Shown one piece after another: positions 13,853-25,360 of a DNA stretch of 64,000 nucleotides. Under the pieces are notes generated by a model, which saw only the letters and a program-made list of their open reading frames with translations, was not told the DNA's origin and did not search any database. The stretch lies in the NCBI GenBank assembly GCA_001972305.1, contig BDDD01001782.1:141163-205162 (forward strand), given 5' to 3'. Source of the stretch: Cephalotus follicularis. Lineage: Eukaryota; Streptophyta; Magnoliopsida; Oxalidales; Cephalotaceae. How positions within the stretch are numbered: the stretch's first letter is position 1; every line of letters starts with the position of its first letter. Position numbers and translations under genes: made by a program.

Positions 13853-15857
13853 CCTCTAGTTCATCACATGTACTTGATAAAAAGTGGGTTCCACTTATTA
13901 TTTGAGTGTAATTGGCTAGGATAATCAATCACTCAGCTCCCACACTAACATAGCACCAACTTATTACCACACAGCATTAATTATGATAGGGCTACCAATG
14001 GGTTGCTCACAATGTTTACAAGAAGAAGAAAAAAAAGACTGAAATTCAATCAAACAAGTGGATGCTATTACAAATGTATAGGTATGGCAATAAAGTAATG
14101 TTAAATGCACATCATCTGCAAATGCATTAATTGAAAAATTGGCAATAAAGAGGAGGATTCGCTTCTTCTTTTGTAGCTTCCCCACCAAAGTGAACTCTAT
14201 TTTTGCAGTCAATATCCTGTACTTGTTTGTGATAACTTTTTCATGTTGTTTGTGTACTCAACTGGAAGATAACCTAAAGCTTTGTTTGGACGGAGAGAAT
14301 AAAGAAGAAAAGAAATCGATGATAACTCTTAATTCTTGTTTGGATATTTTTTTTAAGAGAGAAACAAAGATTAAAAGTTTTTCAAGTGTGGTTATCCCTC
14401 TGAAATTTGGCAGAAGCAGGTAGAAAATAAAACTTTTTACTGAAAAGTTTTATATTTCCTATTTTACCAAAACTAAATTTGATATTTTCTATTTTGGCGA
14501 TAAACTTTGTTTATAGAAATATGTTTTATATAAATAAGGTTATAAGAATAAAATGGTATAATAAGTTTTCTTTTTTTTTTTCTCTTAAATAAATAAATAT
14601 AAATTAATCTTTTTTTTCTTTTCTATAAAAAATCATCCAAAGAAAAGGGAAAAATAATCCACATTTTTTTTTCCTTTCTTTTCCTTAAATATTATTTTTG
14701 TATTTTCTTTTCATTTTCTCTCTATACCTCTCAAACAGGGGCGGAACCAACACCTTAACCCAAGGGGTATATAGAACAATGTACAAGAAAAGCATATTAT
14801 TTTTTAAGTAAACATTATACATAAAATTTCATCGCAGAGAATAAATTCTATGAGTTATTCTCTAATTTTTATAAATTCACATCATATTTGTATCGAAACG
14901 TATATTGATGCAAAATAAACTTACTTTTTATGCTTTTAAACCGATACACTAATAATTAATTTTAACTACATCTAAAGAGTAAAACAAATGAAGAATCCCA
15001 TTATGTTGAACATTTTACAGGTTCATGTCATGGGGTTTATTTAATTGTTTAGTTTTTTCAAAGATTTATAGATACAAAGAAATTCTCTCATTATATAAGA
15101 GTTAAATCCAGAGAGAAACAAGTAATAAGCAACAAGAAGCATGACACACCACTATAGTCCCTAACAAAACTACTCAAAACCTTTGTTTCTAAACTCCCAA
15201 GGAAACAAACACCGATTTCAACTTCAGTATCTATCTCTTTCTCTCTGACAATCATGCCATTGGTGAACTCAGATCACATGATCATCATCAACAACCGAGT
15301 TGCTCAGCGAAAGGAAGGTGAAAAAGAAATTTAGAGGAAAAAAAAGAATTTTTAAAAAGGGAAAGTAAAAAAGTAGAGAAATAGGGGCAGTGTCATCGAC
15401 GACACGTGGACAGGAGACGACGGAGTATCTAGTAGAGACATTTATTGGGAAAAAATCGTTCCCTCTAACCTCCGATTTCTAGCAGAAGCTTGTTGTGTAA
15501 CACTCCGAATTTTTATAAATATTAAGAAATGGAAATTGGGCCGAAATGTGATAAATGGGTAAATGAAGCCTTGGGCCGAATCTGGTTCACGGGAGTGAAA
15601 AGGAGAATTGAGCTTGAAATATTTATTATTGTTATTGGGCTTAAAATGTATTGGGCTGGAATTAGATTAATGAAGAAATGACATTGGGCCCTATGGCTTT
15701 GGGCCAAATTATGATAAAATAGAGAAGGAATGACTTGGGCTAAATGGAACTAATAGAAAAAAAAGAGTGTTGGGCCTCCCCCAAGTGCTCAGCCCACATT
15801 TTGTGTGTATGCCGGCTGAGACTTGTCTAAGGAATTTTAGAGAATTCCACTGGTGGC

Positions 15858-15865
15858 TATAAAAA
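15858..15865 (+). promoter_or_regulatory. TATA box of the solo LTR
   Basis: TATAAAAA precedes a purine-rich stretch that could be the start of the R region. It would be the retrotransposon promoter; now it could only drive outward transcription into flanking DNA. Confidence 0.55.
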
Positions 15866-16179
15866 GAGAAGTGTAAATGTGGGGGAGGGCTGCTGCTGGC
15901 TGGAGAGAAAGAGACAAGGGAAGACTGCCAGAGGAATAAGGGAGAATAAGTAAGAGTGGAGCAGAGCAAATGAAGGCATAATCATTCCTCGACGCATTCC
16001 AGGTAGGATCTACTTCCTACTCAGTGCTTTCATTGTTAATGTGTATTGTTAAGAATGCTCTGATATTGTGTTTGCTTAGACTAATGTTAGACAATGTTTG
16101 AAGGGTAGAATGATAGGATTGTGCACTGGAGTTTAATACATACATATATATTGTGACATGACGACAGTAAGTGGCCAGG

Positions 16180-16690
16180 CCAATCAAGTATTGAAGCGCG
16201 TCACTATACGCCCGAGCATGAGAACTTGCATTCGGGTATGCCACGCTATGCGCTGAGCATACCATGCGTGGCCGAGCTCCATTGCGCACGTCCACTACAT
16301 GTGTGCGAGGTGCCCGACTTCTCCTTCGCATACGTCCCAAGTATGCAATGGCGCCGAGCTCTCCACTGGGAGCGTCCTGGGCATGAAATATGAAATGCCC
16401 GAGCTCTCCATCATGCATGCATGCGTCCTCAAGCATGTAGGGCCATGCATCCGAGCATGGAATGGAAAGTGTCGAGCTCTCCAAGAAGGCATTCCAAGCA
16501 TGCAATTGTTATATGCCTGAGCTCGCTACAGTGTGTATCCCTAGTATGCTACATAATGCGCCAAGCCGCTGCTGCATGCGTCCCTTTCATGCGTTTCTAG
16601 CATGCCACACGTTGTACCCAAGCGCTATTGCAGGCGTCCCAAGTATGTTACACGTAGCGCTGAGCACGCAATACCATGAAGTGCGCCCCT
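16180..16690. repeat. Degenerate ~45-bp repeats inside the solo LTR
   Basis: Irregular units recur, each with CCGAGCTCTCCA-like sequence followed by GCATGCGTCC or CCAAGCATGC. About ten degenerate copies give local high GC content and many GCATGC and GAGCTC palindromes, in contrast to the AT-rich surroundings. Unit length varies, so the period is approximate. Confidence 0.6.
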
Positions 16691-16799
16691 ACACAGCATG
16701 TGTGGCGCACATGCAACGCTTGGACCAATTACACCAAGCCCAAGTCCTGCCCGACCTGGGATGGCCCAAGGAGGACTAGTATGGCAGAGATTGTATAAC

Positions 16800-17160
16800 T
16801 TTAGAATGGTAAATGAATGTAGTGTAATGAATGTACTGTAAAGGCAAGTGTACTAGTGTTAGACCTTTTGTGTGTAATGTAATGTAGTGTACTGTATTGT
16901 AGTGTAGTGTAAAATAATGTAGTGTAATGTAATATAGTGTAGTGTAATGTAATGTAATGTACTGGGTCATCGACTGAGCTGATCCAGAATTGGGTCACCG
17001 ACCAAGCTGATCGAGGAATGTAATGTAATGCACTGGATCACTGACTGAGCTGATTCAGGAATGTAATGTAATGTACTGAATGAATGTTAATAAATGTTAC
17101 TGTATAGTGTAATGTTAAGTGTAAATGCTAAGGTCTGACCAAGGGCAATGTAATGTAATT
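16800..17160. repeat. TGTAA-rich low-complexity tract with ~60-bp subrepeats
   Basis: The tract is built from AATGTAATGTAGTGT-like pentamer variants. Within it a longer unit containing GACTGAGCTGAT and AATGTAATGTAATG recurs about three times (near 16960, 17000 and 17040). Confidence 0.75.
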
Positions 17161-17928
17161 GTTCCTCTCCTATGCCTTTAACGCCTAGAGCGCGTATATG
17201 ATCTTTCTCAAGCCGAGGAGTCCGAGAAACCAAGTCTGCCTAAGGAATGTATTATTGCCCACCTCGGCTTGCTAGCCTGTAACGTCTGAAGCGCGTTCTC
17301 TGCTCCTCCCTAAGCGAGGCAAGCCGAGGAGTGATACTGGTGACTGTAATGAATGGATGGAATGTGGTTTTAGAATGTATGAATGCATGTGTTGTACTGT
17401 TAACTGTTATTGCATCTCTTATTTGCATTGCATATGCTTGCTACATCTGCATTTCTTAAATGCTTGGTGGTAGTTCCTATACAACCAGCGGTCGCTAACC
17501 CATTGCATTGTAATGTAATGGGTCAGGTACAGGTGGAGCTTCACAGCAAGCTGAGGATTTAAGCCCCGGGTGAGTCTCCTCCCTTCTATTGCAGTTCGAC
17601 GACCCAAGAGTATAAAGATAAAATTGTATATTATTTTATGACATGCCGGTATGTGGCAGAGCTTGATTATGAACAGTGTTGTATATTGAGGGTTTTATCC
17701 ACACAAGTGATATTTTTATCGGACTTTCCTCATGCATTATTATATTGTTGTTAAATGTTTTTAATTATTCCGCTAAACTGTAAAATGAATGATTGTTAAG
17801 GTTAGTAGCGTGCCAGGCCTTGGGGGTTCACCCCTGGGGTTTAAGGCGTTACATGTTGTCCTTCCCCTCTCGGATCTTGGAGGTAAGAGATTTGGTCTTG
17901 GTCCGTACGATAAAGAGAGAATCGAGAA

Positions 17929-19142
17929 TAGGGATGGCAATTATATTCGTAAAAACGGGTATTCGACCCTACCCGCCCAGTACGAAGAAGGAATTACCCG
18001 TAAAAAACGGGGACGGGGAATTTTCGGGTACCCGACAACGAGGACGAGGAGGGTACGAATATAACTCGTCACTCTACCATACACTCCCCGTATCCGTTAT
18101 TAAGTTTCCAAAATATCCTCAAATTTTATTTTTATTATATATATATATATATATCGGTATATTACTAATACTGCTACGCAGTGCAGCCATGAGTCACCCT
18201 CTTTAAATCTCTATTTCTTTTCATTACGATTGCTGAATCAATGAATACCATTACCACTCTCCAAGTAATATATTTAATCTCATCTCTCTCATGATAAGAA
18301 GTGATATAATAAATTATCAAAATTAGTTTCAAACTTACGATGTCCTCTTGTTAGGTACCCACAATTTGTTTATAATAAAAAATCGTATCTCTTTTATCAC
18401 AAAAATTGTTACTAAACTAACATAACAAACAAAAGATCAACATATCAGTAATAATCTCTTTAAATTGTTCTCTCTATCTCTCTTTTGGGTTTAGATTAGA
18501 AGCTTTTATATTCGTAATGTTTAGTATTTTGTTTATTTCATGTTTCGTGTGTTCAAAACAAAAATATTTCTATTGTAGAGGCCATGTAAGAATTAATAAT
18601 ATTTATGCTTGAATATACATCTTTAGATGCCAAGTAAGAATGAATAATATTTATGCTTGAATATACATCTTTTCAATTAATCGTTGAGAATGTGAAGATG
18701 CTAAATTGGGCATCTAGTGTGACATCCTCTGCATACAATTTTTTTTTGTTTAATTCCCAATAATGGATACTTTGTAATAATGTAATATATGTTTATTAAC
18801 AAGTAATAATTTAATAATGTAATATATGTGGACTGTTTTTTACTGCTTATGGTAATTACAACACCATAGTTTGACTAAATTGTATAACAGAAAAAGTAAT
18901 CATATTTAGCTTTGTTTAAAACATTATGTTTGTTTTATATTATTAAGTATTGTATTATGATAATAGGAAATTTTCTCTATATACGGAGAGGGTACGGGTA
19001 TTAATAAGTATTCGCGGGGACGGGGACGGGGATCTTTAACAATACCCGTACGGGTATGGAGAGGGTATGGGAAAAATAAAAAAAACGGGGACAGAGACGG
19101 GGATTATGGTATCGTACCCGACCCTCCCCATTACCATCCCTA
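17929..19142. mobile_element. Non-autonomous hAT-family element (1214 bp)
   Basis: The terminal inverted repeats are TAGGGATGGCAAT on the left and, on the opposite strand, TAGGGATGGTAAT on the right. The flanking 8-bp target duplication is ATCGAGAA (17921-17928) versus ATCCAGAA (19143-19150), one mismatch, as expected for hAT transposition. Both subterminal regions are full of CGGGTA, ACCCG and CGGGGACGGGG motifs, the usual transposase-binding style of these elements. There is no transposase frame, so mobility would depend on an autonomous partner. It contains an internal ~47-bp tandem duplication near 18580-18672. Confidence 0.88.
18580..18672. repeat. ~47-bp tandem duplication inside the hAT element
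   Basis: Two near-identical copies carry the core ATAATATTTATGCTTGAATA followed by TACATCTTT, and they lie back to back. Confidence 0.8.
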
Positions 19143-19150
19143 ATCCAGAA

Positions 19151-19802
19151 GGAAGCTTTTTTTTTGTTTTTAATTTTGATACCCTGTATTATGTTATGAT
19201 TATATAATATTGGGTTAATACTTGGGCTTTAATCATTTAAAAAAATTAACAATTTTAACCTACATTGGGCAGGCCTTTCAAAGATTTGGACTTAATTTAG
19301 TATATATAAGTGTTGGATTAGACTATAATCATTTAAACATAAGTGATTTTTTTTCAAGAGCCCAGTGGGCCCCTGCTCCCAAACACACCCTAAATGACAT
19401 GCTGAATTTCAGCTTCAAATTGCCTCTTGTGACAATGAGAGACCAATACTTGTTCGGTGGGAATTATTCAAGGAAGAGAGAACAACAACAACACTAACAA
19501 CTTAACCACTAACAGAAATTTACGCCATTATAGCAGACCTAAAACTAAACAAACTTTTAGTATGAACTATCACCTCTTAAATGTAAAGCTTTTTCATCAA
19601 TGAATATTGTCTTTCCTGCTTGTCGGTCATCAGCACAGCATTGTGTTACATCTCATGAATTAAAGAAGCCAACAAAACCCAATACGCTCCCTAATTTTCG
19701 AGAAACTATGAGCTAACTAATCACCAAACGCCAATTAAATCGACCAAAAACTTATTACCAATCAAACATGTAACTTATAATAAAGGACAAGCAATCTTAA
19801 AA
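19151..19802. other. Intergenic region 3' of STN1
   Basis: AT-rich DNA between the hAT element and the STN1 stop codon. It presumably contains the STN1 3' UTR and polyadenylation region on the minus strand. I see no gene. Confidence 0.5.
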
Positions 19803-20306
19803 TCATCCACACGTACCTTTCCCTATGACATCATAACGTTTACGCGCCAACCTTATGCAATCCAACCAATGCAAGATCTCCACATTGGGGTCCCTCTCTA
19901 TCAAGACATCAGATACCGTAATCTGCAAGGCACCTCTATAGCTCGTAATCCTGCCGCGAACTCTAGCCGCAGCCCCAATCACGATCTCAGATGCGAAATG
20001 GGTTGCCATTGAGGCAATTAGTCGAACAGTTTCAGGGTTGCGGCGAGAGAAGTAGGGGGAGTTGAGTTGGTTGAGCCAGAGCAAGCAGACGATGCATCCG
20101 GTACCGTCGTCGAGCGTGAATTTGAGGAATTTGCTGGGTTTGAGCTCGCGGAAGGTGACAAGGCCGAGAATCTCGGCGCGGGAAACGGGTACCCCTTTGC
20201 GGGAGAAAGTGGTTGGGTCTGAAGAGGATGGAGATGGATCCTGTGACAGCCTGAGGAAATCGAATGCCATCAGTTTTACGTGTGTGTTGTGCAGTGATTG
20301 ATCCAT
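19803..20306 (-). CDS. STN1: CST complex subunit STN1 (OB-fold telomere protein)
   Basis: STN1 pairs with CTC1 and TEN1 to protect telomere ends and to help fill in the C-strand. The single-exon frame gives 167 aa, close to the ~160 aa of plant STN1. I chose the ATG at 20304-20306 because MDQSLHNTHVKLMAFDFLRL is the conserved plant N-terminus; an in-frame ATG further upstream (20412-20414) would add 36 low-complexity basic residues with no family match. The OB-fold is seen in VSRAEILGLVTFRELKPSKF and LKFTLDDGTGCIVCLLWL, then the later strand VRGRITSYRGALQITVSDVL. Plant STN1 consists of the OB domain alone, so the short length is expected. The end (GKG followed by a GT) could alternatively be a splice donor, but nothing supports a further exon. 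Confidence 0.9.
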   Translation of the reverse strand: MDQSLHNTHVKLMAFDFLRLSQDPSPSSSDPTTFSRKGVPVSRAEILGLVTFRELKPSKFLKFTLDDGTGCIVCLLWLNQLNSPYFSRRNPETVRLIASMATHFASEIVIGAAARVRGRITSYRGALQITVSDVLIERDPNVEILHWLDCIRLARKRYDVIGKGTCG

Positions 20307-20562
20307 GCGATTTCTTTTTCTTGTTCTTCTTTTGAGATTTGATACATGAAAAGAGGGGTGTTTTTGAGAAAGATGGATGGTTTTCGGCGGGAACTGTGCG
20401 TACTGTGGTCTCAATTCAAAGGAAGCCCATAGTCTTGTGTTGGCCCATAATAGCTTTGCTTAATTTTGGGCTCCTTATTGAATCTGAATTTTTACATTGA
20501 GATAATTGAAGTTTTATGAGTTTTTTTTTTCTTTTTCTTTTAAGAGGTTTGTTAAATGAAAC

Positions 20563-20734
20563 ATGATATATTATCACATAATGATAAATTTTTTAATTTG
20601 TTACTTTATTTTATACCATTTAATGAAATGTATTAATTTTAAGGCTTAACTTAATGTACTCCATTAAATAGTATTTAGTGGTATAAGATAGGGTGACAAA
20701 CTAAAAAGTTTATCATAAGATAATAATATATCAT
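20563..20734. mobile_element. Foldback MITE-like element
   Basis: The left arm starting ATGATATATTATCACATAAT and the right arm (read on the minus strand) starting ATGATATATTATTATCTTAT are inverted copies over roughly 70 bp with scattered mismatches. The sequence would fold into a long hairpin. It is AT-rich and non-coding and lies ~260 bp upstream of the STN1 ATG. The target duplication and superfamily could not be fixed. Confidence 0.6.
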
Positions 20735-23036
20735 TAATAAATTCATTACGAGTAGAGTGAATATGGAATCACCTTACATAAAAGATCAAAGTTAGTGGAA
20801 AGAAGGTGGGTTTTATTTAATCACTAACCTTGTTCTATAGTAACATATATTAAGTCTTCCTAGATGAAGCGAAAATGCACTGTGTTGGGCTTAAGTCTCA
20901 CATAGATATGCAAATTAGTTATTTCATTTTGGAGACTCTTTTTTTCTTGCAATAACATTTAATCTAATATTCCTAGTCATAAATAATCTTAGGCCTTATG
21001 AATCTTGTGATCACACTAGCCACTTTGTCTCCTTGTATTCGTCATATTTGTCCCATCCAAAGGTAACAAAGAGATTTAAGAGGGTAAGGATATAGAGTAT
21101 TAACTTGAGTGGTAAAGACTTTGGTTATCTTGATTTCGATTCTCAATGAAAACATTTACTTACACCTGATATTATAGGAATTAAGGAACGAAGGGTTACC
21201 CTTAGTATATATGTAACTTTCCAAATTTTTAACACTTTAGCAAGGTAAGTTTGTACTGTTTTGTATTGTTTTGCAACATGATATTGCTCAACACTGAATA
21301 TTTCATTTATCATATAATCCCAGATACCCCACTTAATTACATACCAAATGACCCCTTATTTTGCACCCTAACATTTACTTTTCAACTTTTGGTCTTCTAT
21401 AATCTTACATACCCTATAATGGTGCCAAAAGACCACGATCATTATCAATAGATAATTTTGAACGTCCCTTCTGTTGGTAAGTTTGAAAAACAAATTGTCC
21501 CCACATTGGTTGGAGCATAACCTTTTGTACTTTGTAAGCTTGTTAAAATGTGTCAAATACCCTACAATACCTGCAAGTGCTGATATAAATTTTGATCCCA
21601 TTATTTGAGACACCTAGCAATATTTTTTTTTTCTAACAATTTCACATGCCATCACGTGGTACTTAAGACAAACGAGAAGATTTTGCAAGGAGCGCAGGAA
21701 AATCAAGGATCATGGGCTCATTGGATTTTGGCCTCCGACAGTGGAACCAAATCGAAATCAGGCACATGCACAGCAGCTTACTCACAAAAGAAGTGGAACC
21801 TAGTTAAACAGGTCACAAATCAGTAACTAATTGACACCATAATGAAAGGTAAATTATTTTGAGGGTCATCGCCATGGGAGTATGAATGTGGGGGCATTGA
21901 GACTGGAAGAGAAAACGATAAAGAAAAGGAAAACTTGTTATGGAAACTGGAGTCTTATATTATACTGTTGCTGCTGCAAATTCTACATGTGGGCAGCAGC
22001 AAGATATCAGCACCAGTCTCATTAATCCATTAAGTAACGACAATATGGAGAGAAATTAAATACAAAGGCAAAGAAAAGAAAAAAACTATTTCATGGCCTC
22101 TATCCACAGAAAATAAAACAGAAGTTGAGAAAATGTAAACCGACTAGACCTATGTTTACACTATGGGCAATGGGTAGTCATCACCATGGACAGGTGCGGG
22201 GAGCTGGGAGGAGTATTCAAGAATTTAGAAGAATTGGCTTCATGGGATCACTCAAACAAAACCAGTTTCCACCCTCAGAGCTCACTCAGGTTACGAAAAT
22301 TTTGAAACAATTGGGAAAGATCTTTGTGGAACTCTACTTTTTGTCAATACAGTGAGTTCTTCCCAAAAAAACAAGCTCATGTGCTTTCTAAAGACATAAA
22401 TGAAAATGAAATGGTGCTTGACATAGAGGATCATTTCTACATGTAAAGATACTGAAATAGATGTTGCTGCGGCATATTTCACAATGGGTACAAAAGGGGC
22501 TATCTAGTGTCCTCTATCAAATCAACCTGATGCATTTTTTGGCTCAGACAATTTAAAAAACAATAGTAGTACAATATAAATGCATTGAGTTTCAACCCCC
22601 CATGTATGCACATGGCATTCTGGTTGGGAATTCAATAAAATGATAGCCATGGGATTCCATAGTGCATTTAGTAAAAGCATTAGGCTATTTTTTAAGCCCA
22701 GCTCCACCGATTCAACCAGAGGCATCACATAGTCCAAAAACCGAAAAATATATAATTTTGGTATGCTCAATCAAATAGCTAATTCTAGTACACACACAAA
22801 TATTAGAACGGGAAGAAATACATAAAGCTAGTTCATTTCTAATTGCTGTTTGGATATCATGTATGAAAGTAAGGGCCAAACCATTTGATCCCAGGCAGAA
22901 CAAAGAACTTTTATCAGTACAGCACAGCTTGCAGGTCAGAGGTTCAGACTATGTTCATAACAATAGAGCCACGCAAAGAGAAACCATGAAGAGTATAATT
23001 TAACACAACAGATTCCTCCTCTTACTAATTTGATGT
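20735..23036. other. Intergenic region between STN1 and BUD32
   Basis: AT-rich DNA with no supported gene. Near 21108-21230 a block containing GAGTGGTAAAGACTTTGG and TTTCGATTCTC resembles the A/B-box head of a plant tRNA-derived SINE. The last few hundred bases are probably BUD32 3' UTR on the minus strand. Confidence 0.5.
21108..21230 (+). mobile_element. Possible tRNA-derived SINE fragment
   Basis: GAGTGGTAAAGAC (A-box-like) is followed ~30 nt later by TTTCGATTCTC (B-box-like, close to GGTTCGANYC), the arrangement of plant SINE heads. No target duplication or poly-A tail was identified, so this is tentative. Confidence 0.3.
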
Positions 23037-24416
<1,380 letters not shown>

Positions 24417-24574
24417 ATGAGGACTTTGGTCTATAAAAAATTAAATAAATAACAACATATAGGGTATCTAACAAATCACCATACTAGTTTCAGTGATGCA
24501 GTATTTCAGATTAATAAACATAATACTTATGAGAAATGATAATATAATTGACATAACTACTAGCATAGGAATTT

Positions 24575-24830
24575 GTCACGCCAATTCGTTGAACTTATAA
24601 TTTATATTTTATAAGTCGAACAGTTGATTTTGATATTTTATATATGTACATCATTCACAATAAATTTCAAATTCATTGAATATCTCCAATTACGCCTAAT
24701 AATTTCAACCATTATATAATTTTATCATATATATTCATAGTCGATTGGATCAAAAATTGACATGAATGATCCATATGGATACAACATCAAATTAAACGGT
24801 TGAATTTAAAATATGAAAAACATAAACAAT
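24575..24830. mobile_element. Diverged MITE in the presumed BUD32 5' UTR intron
   Basis: AT-rich sequence with imperfect long inverted repeats. Its right arm, read on the minus strand, contains AATTTGATGTTGTATCC then GGATCATTCATGTCAATTT, which resembles an arm of the better-preserved Mutator-like MITE at 44715-45050. Ends and target duplication are not resolved. Confidence 0.4.
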
Positions 24831-24995
24831 AAGATAGGATGAGAAGCCCTAAATTAGGACCCTAGGCACATACAATCATTTTGTCAAGTATTTATTTTTC
24901 AAAAAAGTGTTATATTAATAAGATCCTGAGCAGAGAATTTAGGTTAATTTGACAAAAAAAAAAAGGAAAATGTGAAAGAGAAAAGGGTTTTGCAC

Positions 24996-25360
24996 CTTTG
25001 TTTGTTTGGTCCACTTTAACTCAGCTGCCACAGCTAAACTCTGACTGCAGAGTTCCTTGAAACTGCAAATTGCATAGTCTTTTGTATTATTTTTTTTTGA
25101 CCGAGGATGCCCCCAAAACATTTTGAGTGAGGATGACTTATTAAGGGTAAACCCGTCATTTTTATTAATGAGGATTGATTTCTTTTTTTCTCATCATCTA
25201 GCCCTAGAGGACTAAACCTAAACCTTAATTCTTCCTTTTCTCCCTCAATCCAACCAAGATCTGAGCTTATTAGTGGTTACTACTCTCCCTCTGTGTGTGT
25301 GTGTGTGTTGTTGAATTTGAATTTGATTGTAGAATTTTGTTTTGTTAGGTTTGTAGAGTA
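24996..25360. promoter_or_regulatory. Divergent promoter between BUD32 and the gene at 25361
   Basis: The inferred first (untranslated) BUD32 exon ends at a GT donor at 24995 on the minus strand, and the next gene's ATG is at 25361 on the plus strand, so both promoters share a few hundred bases. Seen here are AAACCTAAACC (near 25214), a telo-box-like motif common in promoters of translation-related genes, and a short (GT)n tract near 25290-25308 in the plus-strand leader. Transcription starts are inferred. Confidence 0.45.

Larger units (their letters stand above)
7072..15495. other. Long intergenic region without a recognisable gene
   Basis: Over eight kilobases of AT-rich DNA hold no open frame that resembles a protein. 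It holds (CCCTAG)4 at 8875-8898, an (AGA)n run at 9731-9750, a ~49-bp-period direct duplication at 10998-11089, a 75-bp tandem duplication at 13703-13852, and MITE-like stretches near 12100-12730 and 14268-14740 that begin with GTTTGG-type sequence but lack a provable partner end. A sequence near 8233-8290 looks like a weak pol III A/B-box pair. Confidence 0.6.
15496..17853. mobile_element. Solo LTR of a Ty3-type retrotransposon (2358 bp)
   Basis: The segment starts TGTAACACTCCG and ends GGCGTTACA, the paired ends typical of plant Ty3 (Tekay/Del-like) LTRs, and is flanked by a perfect 5-bp target duplication TGTTG (15491-15495 and 17854-17858). There is no internal domain, primer-binding site or second LTR, so this is a solo LTR left by recombination between the two LTRs. 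The orientation is plus: a TATA box (TATAAAAA, 15858-15865) lies about 360 bp in. The interior has two repeat-rich zones, a GC-rich degenerate repeat (about 16180-16690) and a TGTAA-rich tract (about 16800-17160). Lineage assignment is inferred from end sequence and length only. Confidence 0.88.

Noticed and set aside
14268-14740. MITE with ends CTTTGTTTGGACGG and CTCAAACAGGGG
   Set aside because: The ends pair only over a few bases and no target duplication is visible; pyrimidine-rich low complexity explains the rest.
16017-16779. Open frames in both directions over 16.0-16.8 kb
   Set aside because: They fall inside the solo LTR over degenerate palindromic repeats, which keep several frames open by composition.
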